The notes below the pieces were generated by a model, which saw nothing but the letters and a program-made list of their open reading frames with translations, had not been told where the DNA came from and searched no databases. From Roseococcus thiosulfatophilus (GTDB lineage Bacteria; Pseudomonadota; Alphaproteobacteria; Acetobacterales; Acetobacteraceae): a DNA stretch of 64,000 bases. Positions 1 through 8,935 of the stretch are shown in pieces (the stretch's first letter is position 1; each line of letters begins with the position of its first letter). The translations under genes were made by a program, and so were the position numbers. The stretch spans positions 1 to 64,000 of the forward strand of contig NZ_JAFFQY010000022.1 of assembly GCF_017311575.1 (NCBI RefSeq), given 5' to 3'.

Positions 1-23
1 ATTTTTTAAAGACTTCGGATGGA

Positions 24-752
24 ATGAAACTAAACGAAGCATTCGAAAACATTATCACAAAAGATCGGCTTGTACTTGGACCGCAATTCATGGAAAGAAT
101 ACTCAATGATCTGACCCCTCTAGTATTAGAAAAGGCATATGTATTCTGCGTTTCTGAACATGAGATCTCTATGCAAAGTGGCAAACTTTCTATGTGGCGC
201 GCTTACGCGCCACATGATGGCGTTGCCATAGTATTTAAAAGAAATACAATGCTGTCTCTAGAAAAATTACCATCTATCGGATTTTGTCCAGTCTCCTATT
301 TCACGCCTTCGATTTTTTCGAAAAAAACTAGAGAAATTGCCCAAAATGTTTACAAAAATTCGGATTTTTTCAGTTCTCTTACAATTTCGGAATTTTATTC
401 AGCTGCAGTTAATTGCTTTGCGTCCCATCTAATTGGAATGAAAAATCCAGCTTTCAGCGAAGAGCAGGAATGGCGCTTATCGTTATTGGAATTGCACAAC
501 GCCCCATTTATTTCGCAAAAAATTGAAATAATAAAAAATATACCTCAAATAATAAAATCAGTTCCGCTTGATATAAATTTGAACTCTCATGCACAATGTT
601 TTAGAATTACTGACTTTGTTGAAGCGGTTTTGATCGGTCCTTCGCTTCATCAAAACGCAATTAGAGACGCCTATATAAAAGTACTACAAGATGCCGGATT
701 TCCGAACGCTGGAGAAATAGTCAAATTGATATTTATTCCATTAAGATTGTAA
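24..752 (+). CDS. DUF2971 domain protein, probably 5'-truncated by the window edge
   Basis: Hypothetical protein of 242 residues from the first ATG. The pattern SEHEISM..LSMWRAYAPHDGVAIVF, followed later by FSEEQEWRL, is the core signature of DUF2971 proteins, which are of unknown biochemical role and often sit in defence or mobile regions. The frame is open back to base 3, and family members usually carry more N-terminal sequence before the SE...MW block, so the true start may lie outside the window. The gene is strikingly AT-rich (runs such as ataataaaaaata) compared with the GC-rich remainder, which suggests horizontal transfer. It converges on panC, with 5 bases between the two stop codons. 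Family assignment is by recalled motif only. Confidence 0.7.
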   Translation: MKLNEAFENIITKDRLVLGPQFMERILNDLTPLVLEKAYVFCVSEHEISMQSGKLSMWRAYAPHDGVAIVFKRNTMLSLEKLPSIGFCPVSYFTPSIFSKKTREIAQNVYKNSDFFSSLTISEFYSAAVNCFASHLIGMKNPAFSEEQEWRLSLLELHNAPFISQKIEIIKNIPQIIKSVPLDINLNSHAQCFRITDFVEAVLIGPSLHQNAIRDAYIKVLQDAGFPNAGEIVKLIFIPLRL

Positions 753-757
753 GCGAA

Positions 758-1597
758 TTAAATTTCAGGGATATTATCTACCAATCGCACACTTCCCAAC
801 CAAGCCGCCCCCAACACCCGCGCGGCCCCCTCCAACCGGTCCAACTCCGAAAAATCCCCCTCCCGCCGGACCGCCACATAATCCACCCGGTCAAACCCCG
901 CCTCCAGCAGCCGCTTCTCCGCCGCCGCGCAGGCCTCGCCGGCCGTCTCGCCCGCGCGCAGCCGCTCCGCCGCGAAGACCAGCGCCGCATGCAGCGCCAC
1001 CGCCTTCGCCCGCGCGCCCGCATCCAGGTAGGCGTTGCGCGAGGACAGGGCCAAGCCATCCGCCGCGCGCACGGTGGGGACGGTCACGATCTCGATGGGC
1101 AGCGCCAGATCCGCCACCACGCGACGGATCACCATCACCTGCTGCCAGTCCTTCTCGCCGAAGACGCCCACATCCGCCCGCGTCAGGCCGAACAGCCGGG
1201 TGCAGACCAGCGCCACGCCGCCGAACATCTGCGGCCGGTGCGTGCCCTCCAGCCCCAGCGCCGGGCCATCCATAGAAATGCGCGTGGCGAAGCCGGGCGG
1301 GTAGACCACCTCCACCGGCGGCGCGAAGAGCAGGTCGCAGCCGGCGGCCTCCAGCTTCGCGATGTCCCCCGCCTCGTCGCGCGGATAGCGGCCGAGGTCC
1401 TCATGCGGCGCGAATTGCGTCGGGTTGACGAAGATGGTCGCCACCACGCGCGGCGCCAGTTCCCGCGCGCGCGCCACCAGGGCCAGGTGCCCCTCGTGCA
1501 GGTAGCCCATGGTGGGCACCACGGCCACGCGCTGCCCCGCGGCCCGCCATTCCCCCACGGCGGCGGCCAGCGCCGCCGCGTCCCGCACCACCTTCAT
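758..1597 (-). CDS. panC: Pantothenate synthetase (pantoate--beta-alanine ligase)
   Basis: Cytosolic enzyme joining pantoate and beta-alanine with ATP, the last step of pantothenate (vitamin B5) synthesis. The 279 residues match the family length. Visible motifs are PTM (28-30) and HEGH (34-37), the HIGH-type nucleotide-binding segment, FVNPTQF (56-62), FGEKDWQQ (146-153) and the KMSKS-like LSSRNAYL (184-191). The ATG at 1597 starts the protein directly in the conserved N-terminal fold. The last few codons lie in AT-rich sequence continuous with the neighbouring DUF2971 gene, so the extreme C-terminus may derive from an insertion junction. panB is not next to it. Confidence 0.96.
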   Translation of the reverse strand: MKVVRDAAALAAAVGEWRAAGQRVAVVPTMGYLHEGHLALVARARELAPRVVATIFVNPTQFAPHEDLGRYPRDEAGDIAKLEAAGCDLLFAPPVEVVYPPGFATRISMDGPALGLEGTHRPQMFGGVALVCTRLFGLTRADVGVFGEKDWQQVMVIRRVVADLALPIEIVTVPTVRAADGLALSSRNAYLDAGARAKAVALHAALVFAAERLRAGETAGEACAAAEKRLLEAGFDRVDYVAVRREGDFSELDRLEGAARVLGAAWLGSVRLVDNIPEI

Positions 1598-1621
1598 GGC
1601 GTCCTCCCAACCTCGTTCATG

Positions 1622-1642
1622 GGGGGCGGCTTGCGCCGCCCC
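1622..1642. terminator. GC-rich hairpin between panC and the M20 peptidase
   Basis: GGGGCGGC (1623-1630) pairs perfectly with GCCGCCCC (1635-1642) around a TTGC loop. It sits 8 bases past the stop of the leftward M20 gene and 25 bases before the panC start. There is no T-tract, so it may be a Rho-independent-like stop of modest strength or an mRNA 3' end stabiliser. Confidence 0.45.
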
Positions 1643-1649
1643 GGTAGGC

Positions 1650-3068
1650 TCAGACCGTCAGCGACATGCCGATGGGCGGCGTGGCGTCCTCGGGCAGCGG
1701 GCAGTGATAGACGCCGCCCGTCTTGGCGTGGTGCTCGGCCTTGGCGGCGGCGATGATCTCGGGGCGCTTCAGCGCGTCCACCGCCGTGCCGGCCATCACC
1801 TTGGCCACATGCACCATGCCCTTGTGCGCGTGGGGCAGCTTGCCCTGCGCCGTCGCCTGCCAGGAATGCAGCGCGGTGCCGATGGCGTGGGTGGCGCCGC
1901 GCGCCTGCACGGTCGGCACCTTCCAGGACACATCGCCCACATCCGTGCTGCCCACCATGGGCGCGCGCGGGCTGTCCAGCGGCACGATGCGGTCCGCCAG
2001 CGGGGATTCGGTGCGCGGCATGCCCACCTTCTTGTAGGCGCTCTCGATGTCCTCTTCGCTCAGCGTCGCCTGGAATTCCGCGGCGCGCTTCATGTCCTCG
2101 GCGTCGAAGGGGGGCGGGCCGAGGCGGTCCAGGCTGTCCTGCATCAGCCGCTCCAGCGGCGTGTTGCCCAGCAGGTTGGACACGGCGGAAATCACCTGCG
2201 TCTCCACCCGCGTCTCGGTCATCAGCGCGGCCCCGTCGGCGATCTTGCGGACGCGCGTGACCAGGCGGTTCAGGCTCTGCACATCGGCGGCGCGGATCAG
2301 GTAGCGCACCTTCGCCTTGGCCTGCACCACGTTGGGCGCCACGCCGCCGGCGTCGAGATAGGCGTAGTGGATGCGGCTTTCGGAGGGGATGTGCTCGCGC
2401 AGGTAGTTCACGCCCACGCTCATCAGCTCCACCGCGTCGAGGGCGGAGCGGCCGAGGTGCGGCGCGGCGGCGGCGTGGCTGGCGCGGCCATGGAAGGTGA
2501 AGTCAATGCGCGTGTTGGCCAGCGAGATGGGCTCGTTCACCCCCGCGAAGGCCGAGGGGTGCCAGGAGATGGCGATGTCCACATCGTCGAACAGGCCGGC
2601 GCGGGCCATGAAGCCCTTGGCGGCGCCGCCCTCCTCGGCCGGGCAGCCATAGTAGCGCACGCGGCCCTTGATGCCGTTGGCGGCGAGATAATCCTTCACG
2701 GCGGTGGCGGCGAGCAGGCTGGCCGCGCCCAGCAGGTTGTGGCCGCAGGCATGGCCGTTGCCGTCGCCGGGCACGGGGGTGTGCTTGGCGACGCCGGCCT
2801 CGTTGGAGAGGCCCGGCAGCGCGTCGAACTCGCCCAGGATGGCGATGACGGGGCCTTCCTCGCCCGCCTCGCCCATCATGGCGGTGGGGATGCCGGCCAG
2901 GTTTTCCGTCACGCGGAAGCCCTCGGCGTTGAGGTAGGCGGTGTGTTCGGCGGCGGAGCGGTGCTCGTTGTAGGCCAGCTCGGGCATGCCCCAGACGCGG
3001 TCCGACAGCTCGATGGCGGGGCCCGCCTTCTCATCCACATGGCGCCAGACGGGTTCGCTGTTCTGCAT
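1650..3068 (-). CDS. M20 family amidohydrolase, AbgB-like
   Basis: Metal-dependent hydrolase resembling p-aminobenzoyl-glutamate hydrolase subunit B (AbgB), 472 residues. Motifs in order are GEFDALPGLS, GNGHACGHNLLG (metal-binding Asp/His region), CPAEEGGAAKGFM (catalytic and metal Glu) and SWHPS. The insert ALDAVELMSVGVNYLREH corresponds to the lid/dimerisation domain, and HAIGTALHSW near the end supplies the last metal ligand. These show an M20D-type peptidase/amidohydrolase acting on an N-acyl amino acid or small amide. There is no abgA partner or abgT transporter nearby, so the real substrate is open. It reads in the same direction as the GST and cytochrome c genes upstream, whose last stop is 3 bases away, so it is probably cotranscribed with them. 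Confidence 0.88.
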   Translation of the reverse strand: MQNSEPVWRHVDEKAGPAIELSDRVWGMPELAYNEHRSAAEHTAYLNAEGFRVTENLAGIPTAMMGEAGEEGPVIAILGEFDALPGLSNEAGVAKHTPVPGDGNGHACGHNLLGAASLLAATAVKDYLAANGIKGRVRYYGCPAEEGGAAKGFMARAGLFDDVDIAISWHPSAFAGVNEPISLANTRIDFTFHGRASHAAAAPHLGRSALDAVELMSVGVNYLREHIPSESRIHYAYLDAGGVAPNVVQAKAKVRYLIRAADVQSLNRLVTRVRKIADGAALMTETRVETQVISAVSNLLGNTPLERLMQDSLDRLGPPPFDAEDMKRAAEFQATLSEEDIESAYKKVGMPRTESPLADRIVPLDSPRAPMVGSTDVGDVSWKVPTVQARGATHAIGTALHSWQATAQGKLPHAHKGMVHVAKVMAGTAVDALKRPEIIAAAKAEHHAKTGGVYHCPLPEDATPPIGMSLTV

Positions 3069-3071
3069 CGG

Positions 3072-3635
3072 TCAAATTCCTGAGACGGGTGGTAGAGTGG
3101 CCTGGAAGGCGGGACGGCGTGCCGCCGCCTCGAACCAGGGCGCGAGGGAAGGGTTCGCCGCGCGCCAGTTCCAGACGGTGTGACGGCGTTCGCCATAGCC
3201 CAAAGCGGACGCAAGGGCGATGCCCTCGACGCTGCCGGTGTCGTGCGCGGCGGGGTCGAGGCTGGCCAGGATGCGGTCGGCCCGCGCGGCTTCCAGCGCG
3301 ATGACGCCGGGGGCGCGTTCGGTCGGGACGCGGCGCAGTTCGCGGTTCCACACCGCGATGCCGTCCAGCATGCCCATGACGCGGCCGAGGCGGGCCATGC
3401 CCGCATTGTCGCGCGGCAGCCAGCCCTGGTGGGCCAGGATCAGCAGGGTTTCCGACAGCAGCGTGCCGTCGGCCAGCAGCAGCGAGGGCACGCGGCCCAC
3501 CGGGTTGTGCGGCAGCAGGGCGGAGGCGGGGTCGCGCAGCGTCACTTCCTGTTCGGTCAGCGCCGGCCCGCGCTCCCGCCACAGCATGCGGAGGATGCGG
3601 GCGTAGGGGCTGCCCGGGTGGAAGAAGAGGGTCAT
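3072..3635 (-). CDS. Glutathione S-transferase family protein
   Basis: A 187-residue GST-fold protein. The N-terminus has the thioredoxin-like domain (FFHPGSPYARILRMLW, then NPVGRVPSLLLADGTLLSET, the cis-Pro and glutathione gamma-glutamyl contact region). A helical C-terminal domain follows, ending in WFEAAARRPAFQATLP. The ATG at 3635 overlaps the stop of the upstream cytochrome c gene as ATGA, which fixes the start. Longer frame extensions upstream are shadow coding. The likely role is glutathione-dependent conjugation or reduction in the cytosol; substrate unknown. Its neighbours are the cytochrome c gene and the AbgB-like hydrolase. Confidence 0.88.
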   Translation of the reverse strand: MTLFFHPGSPYARILRMLWRERGPALTEQEVTLRDPASALLPHNPVGRVPSLLLADGTLLSETLLILAHQGWLPRDNAGMARLGRVMGMLDGIAVWNRELRRVPTERAPGVIALEAARADRILASLDPAAHDTGSVEGIALASALGYGERRHTVWNWRAANPSLAPWFEAAARRPAFQATLPPVSGI

Positions 3636-3958
3636 GGACGCAGCGAGGCGATATAGGCCACCAGCGCGTCCAGCTCGGCGCGCGTGAGGTTGTGGTCGGG
3701 CATGTTGGCGTGGGGCTGGCTGAGGAAGGCGCGCAGGGCGGCGTCGGTGGTGCCGCGGCGCGCCACGGCGGGCAGGGAGGGCGCGGCATCGCCCATGGGG
3801 GGAAGCTGGCCGGGCGCGATGGCGTGGCAATTGGCGCACCATTGCTGGGCGATCCGCGCCCCTTCCTCCGCCAGCGGCGCGGGCTGGGCCAGGGCGGGCA
3901 TGGCCATGGCGGCGAGCGCCACGGCGAAGGGGGCGCAGATCAGTGTGGCCCGGCGCAT
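3632..3958 (-). CDS. Small periplasmic class I c-type cytochrome
   Basis: A 108-residue protein with a signal peptide (MRR, hydrophobic core to residue ~20, cleavage near ALAQ), one haem attachment site CANCH (41-45) and a likely distal Met ligand in NMPDH (Met86). The C-terminal helix LDALVAYIASL is typical of cytochrome c. It carries electrons in the periplasm; its partner is not evident. The ATG at 3958 was chosen over an upstream frame opening because a strong AGGGAGAG ribosome site precedes it and it begins the signal peptide. It is translationally coupled to the GST-like gene by ATGA. Confidence 0.92.
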   Translation of the reverse strand: MRRATLICAPFAVALAAMAMPALAQPAPLAEEGARIAQQWCANCHAIAPGQLPPMGDAAPSLPAVARRGTTDAALRAFLSQPHANMPDHNLTRAELDALVAYIASLRP

Positions 3959-4035
3959 CGTTCTCTCCCTTGCGAGGGGCGAAGGGTGGACCCGAGGCCC
4001 GCCGCCGGGCAAGCCCAGGCGGGACGGATCGCGCC

Positions 4036-4959
4036 CTATCGGCGCAGGCTGTCCCTGATGTCGCGTGACCAGCGGCGCAGCGTGGGCGCCAGCCAGCCGA
4101 AGCTGGCGACATGGCGCAGCGGCGTGACCATGTTGAAGCCGGCGCGGATGCGCGTGGCGAGGCCAGGGTCGGGCGCCGGCGTCGCCTCGCCCCGCGCATA
4201 GACCGCGGTGGTGCCGTCCCGCGGGAAGCGGGGGTCCGGCACCAGGCCGGCGCGGGCGGCCAGCAGGTCCAGCGTCTGCGGCACGAAGCCATGGACATGG
4301 GCGAAGTGCAGCCGATCGAAGGCGGGGCGGCGGCTGGGGCCCATGTCGGGCACCGAGAGATAGACGACGCCGTCCGGCTTCAGCGCCGCCACCAGTTCGC
4401 GCAGCACGGAAAGCGGGTCGCGCAGGTGCTCGAAGACATGGTGCGCGGTGATGGCGTCGAAGGGGCCGGCATCGGGCGGAAGGCGGGGATGGACCACGGC
4501 GCCCTGGCCGCGGGCATGGGTGGAATAGGCCTCGCCGGGCTCCACGCCTTCCATGCGCCAGCCGGCGCGCGCCCCCGCCTCCAGGAACTCGCCCGAGCCC
4601 GAGCCATAGTCCAGCACATGGGCGCCCGGCGGCAGGCCCAGCAGGGCCACGCGGCGGGCGGCCTCGGCGCGGGTGCGGGCCAGGTGGCGGCGCGGTGGCT
4701 TCGTGCCCACCAACTGGTAGTCGGCGCGGTAATGGTGGCGGTAGTAGTCGGCCAGCTCGGCCTCGGTGGGCATGGGGTCCGTGCGAAGCAACCCGCAGCC
4801 CGCGCAGATGACGGTGGTGAGGCGCTTCAGCCGCCGGTCATGCGCCGAAAGGGGCAGGGTGTCACGGGCGCCGCACAGGCTGCATGCCTCGGCGCGGCCC
4901 TGATAGGCATAGGGGGTGAAGGGGACGAATCCGGCGGCGAGGCGCGCGAGGGAGGCCAT
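4036..4959 (-). CDS. Class I SAM-dependent methyltransferase with N-terminal zinc-type motif
   Basis: A 307-residue protein. Two Cys pairs (CSLC at 26-29, CAGC at 52-55) form a zinc-ribbon-like N-terminus, as in SAM-methyltransferases that accompany sugar or polysaccharide biosynthesis. SAM motif I is VLDYGSGSGEF (115-125), the acidic loop is GVEPG, and AHHVFEHLRDPLSVLRELVAALKPDG is motif III/IV. This is a Methyltransf_11/23-type fold; the substrate is unknown. The start at 4959 (MASLARL) is preferred, though the frame opens earlier. It is divergent from the Bug gene, sharing a 76-base AT-richer intergenic region that holds a promoter on the other strand. Confidence 0.85.
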   Translation of the reverse strand: MASLARLAAGFVPFTPYAYQGRAEACSLCGARDTLPLSAHDRRLKRLTTVICAGCGLLRTDPMPTEAELADYYRHHYRADYQLVGTKPPRRHLARTRAEAARRVALLGLPPGAHVLDYGSGSGEFLEAGARAGWRMEGVEPGEAYSTHARGQGAVVHPRLPPDAGPFDAITAHHVFEHLRDPLSVLRELVAALKPDGVVYLSVPDMGPSRRPAFDRLHFAHVHGFVPQTLDLLAARAGLVPDPRFPRDGTTAVYARGEATPAPDPGLATRIRAGFNMVTPLRHVASFGWLAPTLRRWSRDIRDSLRR

Positions 4960-4982
4960 GCGCGCTGATACCGAACTTGCGG

Positions 4983-5011
4983 TTGCACGCAAAGTGGCTC
5001 TTGATGATAAT
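4983..5011 (+). promoter_or_regulatory. Putative sigma-70 promoter of the Bug-family gene
   Basis: TTGCAC (4983-4988) and GATAAT (5006-5011) are separated by 17 bases, in one of the few AT-rich intergenic patches. The predicted start of transcription is ~18 bases before the ATG at 5036. The match is good but unproven. Confidence 0.55.
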
Positions 5012-5035
5012 GCCTCGCAATATCATAATGAAGAA

Positions 5036-6007
5036 ATGGTCATCCCCCGCCGCGCGGCCCTGGGCGCCGCCCTCCTCCTCCCTCTGGCCGCGCCCGCGCT
5101 GGCGCAGGGCCGCCCCATGCGCCTCATCGTCGCCTCGGCGGCGGGGGCCAATGCGGATGTCGTCGCCCGCCTGCTCGCCGCAGAGGCCGAGGGCGTGCTC
5201 GAACGCCGCATCCTGGTGGAGAACATGCCCGCCGCCTCGGGCATGCGCGCCGTGGAAGCGGTGGCCAACGCCGCGCCCGATGGCGAGACGCTGCTGTTCG
5301 GCACCGCCTCGCAACTCGTGATGAACCTGGCGCTGTTCCCCAACCCTCCGGTGGACGTCGCCACCGCCATCCGCGGCATCGCCATGGTGAACCGAGTGCC
5401 CATGGTGCTGTGCGTCTCGGGCACCGACCCGGCGCGGAACCTGCCCGAATTGCTGGGCAGGCTGCGCCAGGGGGGCCCCGTGCAATATGGCTCCGGCCCC
5501 ATCGGCACCACCACGCACATCGTGGGCGCGCGCTTCGTGGAGCAGGCGGGGCTGGCGCGGGGGGACCTGGTGCACGCGCCCTACCCCTCCAGCGCCCACG
5601 CCCTGACGGACCTGATGGCCGGGCGGCTCACCTTCATGTTCGACGCGGCGCTGACCGCCCTGCCCCATCACCGCGCCGGGCGCATCCGCATCCTGGGCGT
5701 CGCGGCCGAGACGCGGCTGCCCGCGGCGCCCGACCTGCCCACGATGATCGAGGCCGGGATGGACGGCTTCACCGGCAGCACCTGGAACAGCATCGCGGGG
5801 CCGGCCGCTTTGCCCGCGCCGCGGCTGGCAGCGCTGGCCGAGGGGTTCAACGCGGCGCTCGCCCGCCCCGGCCTGCGCCAGCGTCTGGCCGAGATGGGCA
5901 GCGAGTTGCCCGATGGCCCGCCCAGCCCCGAGCAGGTGGACGCCTTCTACGCGCGCGAGCGCGAGACCTGGCTGCCCCTGCTGCGCGCCACGCCAATGAG
6001 CAACTAA
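5036..6007 (+). CDS. Tripartite tricarboxylate transporter-type solute-binding protein (Bug/TctC family)
   Basis: Periplasmic binding protein of 323 residues. A Tat-like signal (MVIPRRAALGAALLL...ALAQ) is followed by the Bug fold: RPMRLIVASAAGANADVVARLLA, ILVENMPAASGMRAVEAVANAAPDG, then PVQYGSGPIGTTTHIVGARF, and AETRLPAAPDLPTMIEAGMDG near the end. The family binds carboxylates or other small organic anions; many members lack cognate membrane genes, as here. The ATG at 5036 was chosen because it begins the signal peptide; the open frame upstream is not coding-like. The gene converges with mmcB, with stop codons overlapping at 6004-6007. Confidence 0.9.
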   Translation: MVIPRRAALGAALLLPLAAPALAQGRPMRLIVASAAGANADVVARLLAAEAEGVLERRILVENMPAASGMRAVEAVANAAPDGETLLFGTASQLVMNLALFPNPPVDVATAIRGIAMVNRVPMVLCVSGTDPARNLPELLGRLRQGGPVQYGSGPIGTTTHIVGARFVEQAGLARGDLVHAPYPSSAHALTDLMAGRLTFMFDAALTALPHHRAGRIRILGVAAETRLPAAPDLPTMIEAGMDGFTGSTWNSIAGPAALPAPRLAALAEGFNAALARPGLRQRLAEMGSELPDGPPSPEQVDAFYARERETWLPLLRATPMSN

Positions 6008-6471
6008 TCGAGCCGCAAGGCCGCCCGCATCTCGATCGCGCCGGCCGGGTCCAGCTGGAAGGCCAGGCGCTGCGCCGCCAGTCGCGCCACGCGCAGCGTC
6101 AGGGCCTTGCGGCGCGCGGCCGGCAGGGGGGCGCAGGCGCCATCGCGCAGCAGCGCGGCCTCGCGGTCATCGGTGAGCAGCAGGCCGACCTCGGGCGGGA
6201 TCAGCTCCTGCGGGAAGTCGGCGTCCACGGCGAAGAGGAAGGCATCGGCCCAGGCGCAGCAATCCTGCCATTTCGCATCCGTCAGGTAGTCCCGCGCGCA
6301 GGACTTCACCTCCAGGATGACGATGCCGCCATCGGGGCGCAGGGCCAGCACATCGGCGCGGCGGCCATCGGGCAGCGGCACCTCCGTCACCGGCGCCCAG
6401 CCCTGGGCCAGGCAGAAGCGGGTGGCGGCGCGCGTCACGCGCAGCGTGCGCTGGGGGGCCTCGATCAGCAC
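6004..6471 (-). CDS. MmcB-like DNA repair protein (PF06319 family)
   Basis: A 155-residue protein with a PD-(D/E)XK-nuclease-like core: [30 protein letters not shown], with the E-x-K signature in ILEVKS, followed by [14 protein letters not shown]. This matches the alphaproteobacterial MmcB family, tied to SOS/mitomycin C resistance in Caulobacter. The start at 6471 overlaps by 7 bases the stop of the upstream pterin dehydratase gene, so the two are coupled. Function is inferred from the family only; no SOS box was looked for experimentally. Confidence 0.82.
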   Translation of the reverse strand: MLIEAPQRTLRVTRAATRFCLAQGWAPVTEVPLPDGRRADVLALRPDGGIVILEVKSCARDYLTDAKWQDCCAWADAFLFAVDADFPQELIPPEVGLLLTDDREAALLRDGACAPLPAARRKALTLRVARLAAQRLAFQLDPAGAIEMRAALRLD

Positions 6472-6752
6472 AGCGCGTCTATGCTCCGCGCCAGCTTCAC
6501 GTCCCGCGCGGACAGCCCGCCTGCGTCATGGGTGGTCAGCGTGATCTCGACCCGGTTGTAGACGTTGGACCATTCCGGGTGGTGGTCCTGCGCCTCGGCC
6601 AGCAGGGCCACGCGGGCCATGAAGCCCCAGGCCGCGCTGAAGTCGCGGAAGCGGAAGCTGCGCGTCAGGGCATCGCGCCCCTCCACCAGGCGCCATTCGG
6701 GCAGTTCGGTGGCCAGCGCGGCACGCGCCGCGGCATCGAGCTTCTCGACCAT
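6465..6752 (-). CDS. 4a-hydroxytetrahydrobiopterin dehydratase (pterin-4-alpha-carbinolamine dehydratase)
   Basis: A 95-residue enzyme dehydrating 4a-hydroxytetrahydropterin. [34 protein letters not shown] contains the family hallmark [EQ]xxxHHP with the catalytic His pair, and [17 protein letters not shown] completes the active site. Length is typical. It overlaps mmcB by 7 bases. No phenylalanine hydroxylase gene is near, so a role in general pterin recycling or moonlighting is possible. The ATG at 6752 is only 28 bases from the divergent metallopeptidase start, leaving almost no room for independent promoters. Confidence 0.92.
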   Translation of the reverse strand: MVEKLDAAARAALATELPEWRLVEGRDALTRSFRFRDFSAAWGFMARVALLAEAQDHHPEWSNVYNRVEITLTTHDAGGLSARDVKLARSIDALC

Positions 6753-6780
6753 GCATCCCTTCCTGTGCCAAAGCGGGCGC

Positions 6781-7173
6781 ATGCGCCCCACCACGCCCCC
6801 GACGACCGAGGACATCCTGGAGATGGCGGAGGATGCGCTCTCCGCCATCCCGGCGCCCCTGCGCGACATGGTGCGCGGCACCGCCATTGTGGTCGAGGAG
6901 GTGGCGGATGACGAGACCATCGCCGACATGGACCTCGACAGCCCCTGGGAGCTGACGGGCCTGTATCGCGGCGTGCCGCTGACCCAGAAATCGAGCCTGG
7001 ACACCCCGCGCGAGCCGGACACCATCTTCCTTTACCGCGAACCCATCCTGCTGGAATGGATCGAGACGGGGGAGGACCTCTTCGCCCTGGTCCGCAACGT
7101 GCTGATCCATGAGATCGGGCATCATTTCGGCCTGTCGGATGAGGATATCGAGAGGCTGGAGGGCGAGGAGTAG
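6781..7173 (+). CDS. Zincin-type metallopeptidase family protein (PF06262)
   Basis: A 130-residue cytosolic protein with a minimal zincin signature HEIGHHFG (HExxH plus a third ligand) near residues 110-117. It is preceded by [23 protein letters not shown], the usual arrangement in this family. Substrate and physiological role are unknown for the family. The start at 6781 gives the usual N-terminus just before [15 protein letters not shown]. An in-frame ATG at 6751 would add ten residues and is possible. Confidence 0.85.
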   Translation: MRPTTPPTTEDILEMAEDALSAIPAPLRDMVRGTAIVVEEVADDETIADMDLDSPWELTGLYRGVPLTQKSSLDTPREPDTIFLYREPILLEWIETGEDLFALVRNVLIHEIGHHFGLSDEDIERLEGEE

Positions 7174-7226
7174 CGTCCCTTCGCGATCGGGATATCGTGG
7201 CGTTTCCTCGAAGGGAACCGACCGCC

Positions 7227-8930
7227 ATGCGCCGCCTGATCCTGGCCGCTTTTCTGTCGCTGGCGGTCCCCGCCGCCGTGCTTCCCTTGGCGGCTGCCGC
7301 CGCGGGGGAACCCGCCCGCGCCACCCGCCAGATGGCCGCCACCGCCAGCCCGCACGCCACGGCGGCGGCGCTGGCCATGCTGCGCGCCGGCGGCTCCGCG
7401 GTGGATGCGGCGATCGCGGCCCAGGCGGCGCTCTCGGTGGTGGAGCCCCATGCCAGCGGGCTGCTCGGCGGCGCCTTCGTCATGGTCTGGGACCAGGCGG
7501 CGGGTCGGCTGCGCTATTACGAGGGCATCGCCAGCGCACCGGCCGCCAGCGCGGACCGGCTGGTCGCGGGCGGCATCGGCCCGGCCACGGCCGCACGCTC
7601 CGGCCGCGCGGTGGCGGTGCCGGGTGCCGTGGCGGCGCTGGCCATGGCCCATGCGGCGCATGGCCGCCTGCCCTGGGCGGATCTGTTCGCCCCGGCCATC
7701 GAGTTGGCGGAGGGCGGCTTCCCGCTGCCGCCCTATCTGCACCAAGTCCTGCGCAACCGGGCGGCGGAGCTGGCCCGCGTGCCGGCGATCCGCGCGCTGT
7801 ATTTCGACGCGGAGGGCCAGCCGCTGCCCGCCGGCGCGCCCTTCCGCAATCCGGAGCAGGCGCGGGCGCTGCGGCTGCTGGCCAGCGAAGGCCCCGCCAC
7901 GCTCCATGGCGGCACGCTGGGCCGGGCGGTGGTCGAGGCCGTGCAGGCCCATGCCGTGCCGGGCTGGATGACCCTGGAGGACCTGGCTTCCTATCGCGCC
8001 GTGGAGCGGGAGCCGCTTTGCGCCGAGGCCTTCGCGCGGCGCATCTGCACGGCCTCGGCCCCTTCCTCCGGCGGCATCGCCGTGTTGCAGACACTGGCCG
8101 TGGCGGAGCGGCTGGGGATGGCGCGGGCGGAGCGGGACAGCGCCGCCGCCGCGCATATCTTCGTCGAGGCCAGCCGGATGGCGGCCGCCGACCGGCGCCG
8201 CTGGATGGGTGACCCGGACCGGGTGGCGGTGCCGCAGGCGGGCCTCCTGGCGCGCGACTACCTGGACGCGCGCGCCGCCCTGGCCAGTCCGGCGCGGGCG
8301 ATGGAGAATGTGGCGCCCGGCACGCCGGCCGAACGCCACGGCGCCCTGCCCGCGCCCGGCGACCCCCGGGCCGAGGCGGCGACGACGCATCTCTCCATCA
8401 TGGACGCCGCCGGCAACGCGGTGGCCTTCACCACCACCAACAACCTGAATTTCGGCGCCGAATTGCTGGCCATGGGCATCACCCTGAACAATGGCATGAC
8501 CAATTTCGCCGCCAATCCGGGCACGGCGGAAGCGCCGGCGCAGAACCGCATGGCGCCCGGCAGGCGGCCCGTCACCACCATGGCGCCGACCCTGGTGTTC
8601 GGGGCGGATGGGCGGCCCGAACTCGTGCTGGGGGCGGGCGGCGGTTCACGCATTCCGGATGCGGTGGCGGCCGCGGTGATCGAGGTGCTGGTCTTCGGCG
8701 GCGACGCGCAACGCGCCACGGCCCGCCCGCGCCTCGGCGCGCAGAACCAGGCGGTGGAGCTGGAACAGGGCACCCCGGCGGCGGAGCTGGCGCCGGCCCT
8801 ACAGGCGCTGGGCCATGCGCCGCGGGTGGTGGTGATGAACACCGGGCTGCAGGTGCTGCGCCGGCTGCCCGACGGCACGCTGGAAGGGGCGGCCGATCCG
8901 CGCCGGGACGGGACGGCGGCGGGCGACTGA
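7227..8930 (+). CDS. ggt: Gamma-glutamyltransferase (gamma-glutamyltranspeptidase)
   Basis: Periplasmic or exported N-terminal-nucleophile hydrolase of 567 residues that removes or transfers the gamma-glutamyl group of glutathione and relatives. A signal peptide ([12 protein letters not shown]...) is followed by [38 protein letters not shown], the large-subunit signature. The autocleavage site is the Thr (~386) in [20 protein letters not shown], which becomes the small-subunit N-terminus. [16 protein letters not shown] and [15 protein letters not shown] complete the active site, and [12 protein letters not shown] follows. The ATG at 7227 has an AAGGGA ribosome site 12-15 bases upstream. It converges on rutD with only 5 bases between. 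Confidence 0.94.
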   Translation: MRRLILAAFLSLAVPAAVLPLAAAAAGEPARATRQMAATASPHATAAALAMLRAGGSAVDAAIAAQAALSVVEPHASGLLGGAFVMVWDQAAGRLRYYEGIASAPAASADRLVAGGIGPATAARSGRAVAVPGAVAALAMAHAAHGRLPWADLFAPAIELAEGGFPLPPYLHQVLRNRAAELARVPAIRALYFDAEGQPLPAGAPFRNPEQARALRLLASEGPATLHGGTLGRAVVEAVQAHAVPGWMTLEDLASYRAVEREPLCAEAFARRICTASAPSSGGIAVLQTLAVAERLGMARAERDSAAAAHIFVEASRMAAADRRRWMGDPDRVAVPQAGLLARDYLDARAALASPARAMENVAPGTPAERHGALPAPGDPRAEAATTHLSIMDAAGNAVAFTTTNNLNFGAELLAMGITLNNGMTNFAANPGTAEAPAQNRMAPGRRPVTTMAPTLVFGADGRPELVLGAGGGSRIPDAVAAAVIEVLVFGGDAQRATARPRLGAQNQAVELEQGTPAAELAPALQALGHAPRVVVMNTGLQVLRRLPDGTLEGAADPRRDGTAAGD

Positions 8931-8935
8931 ACCGG

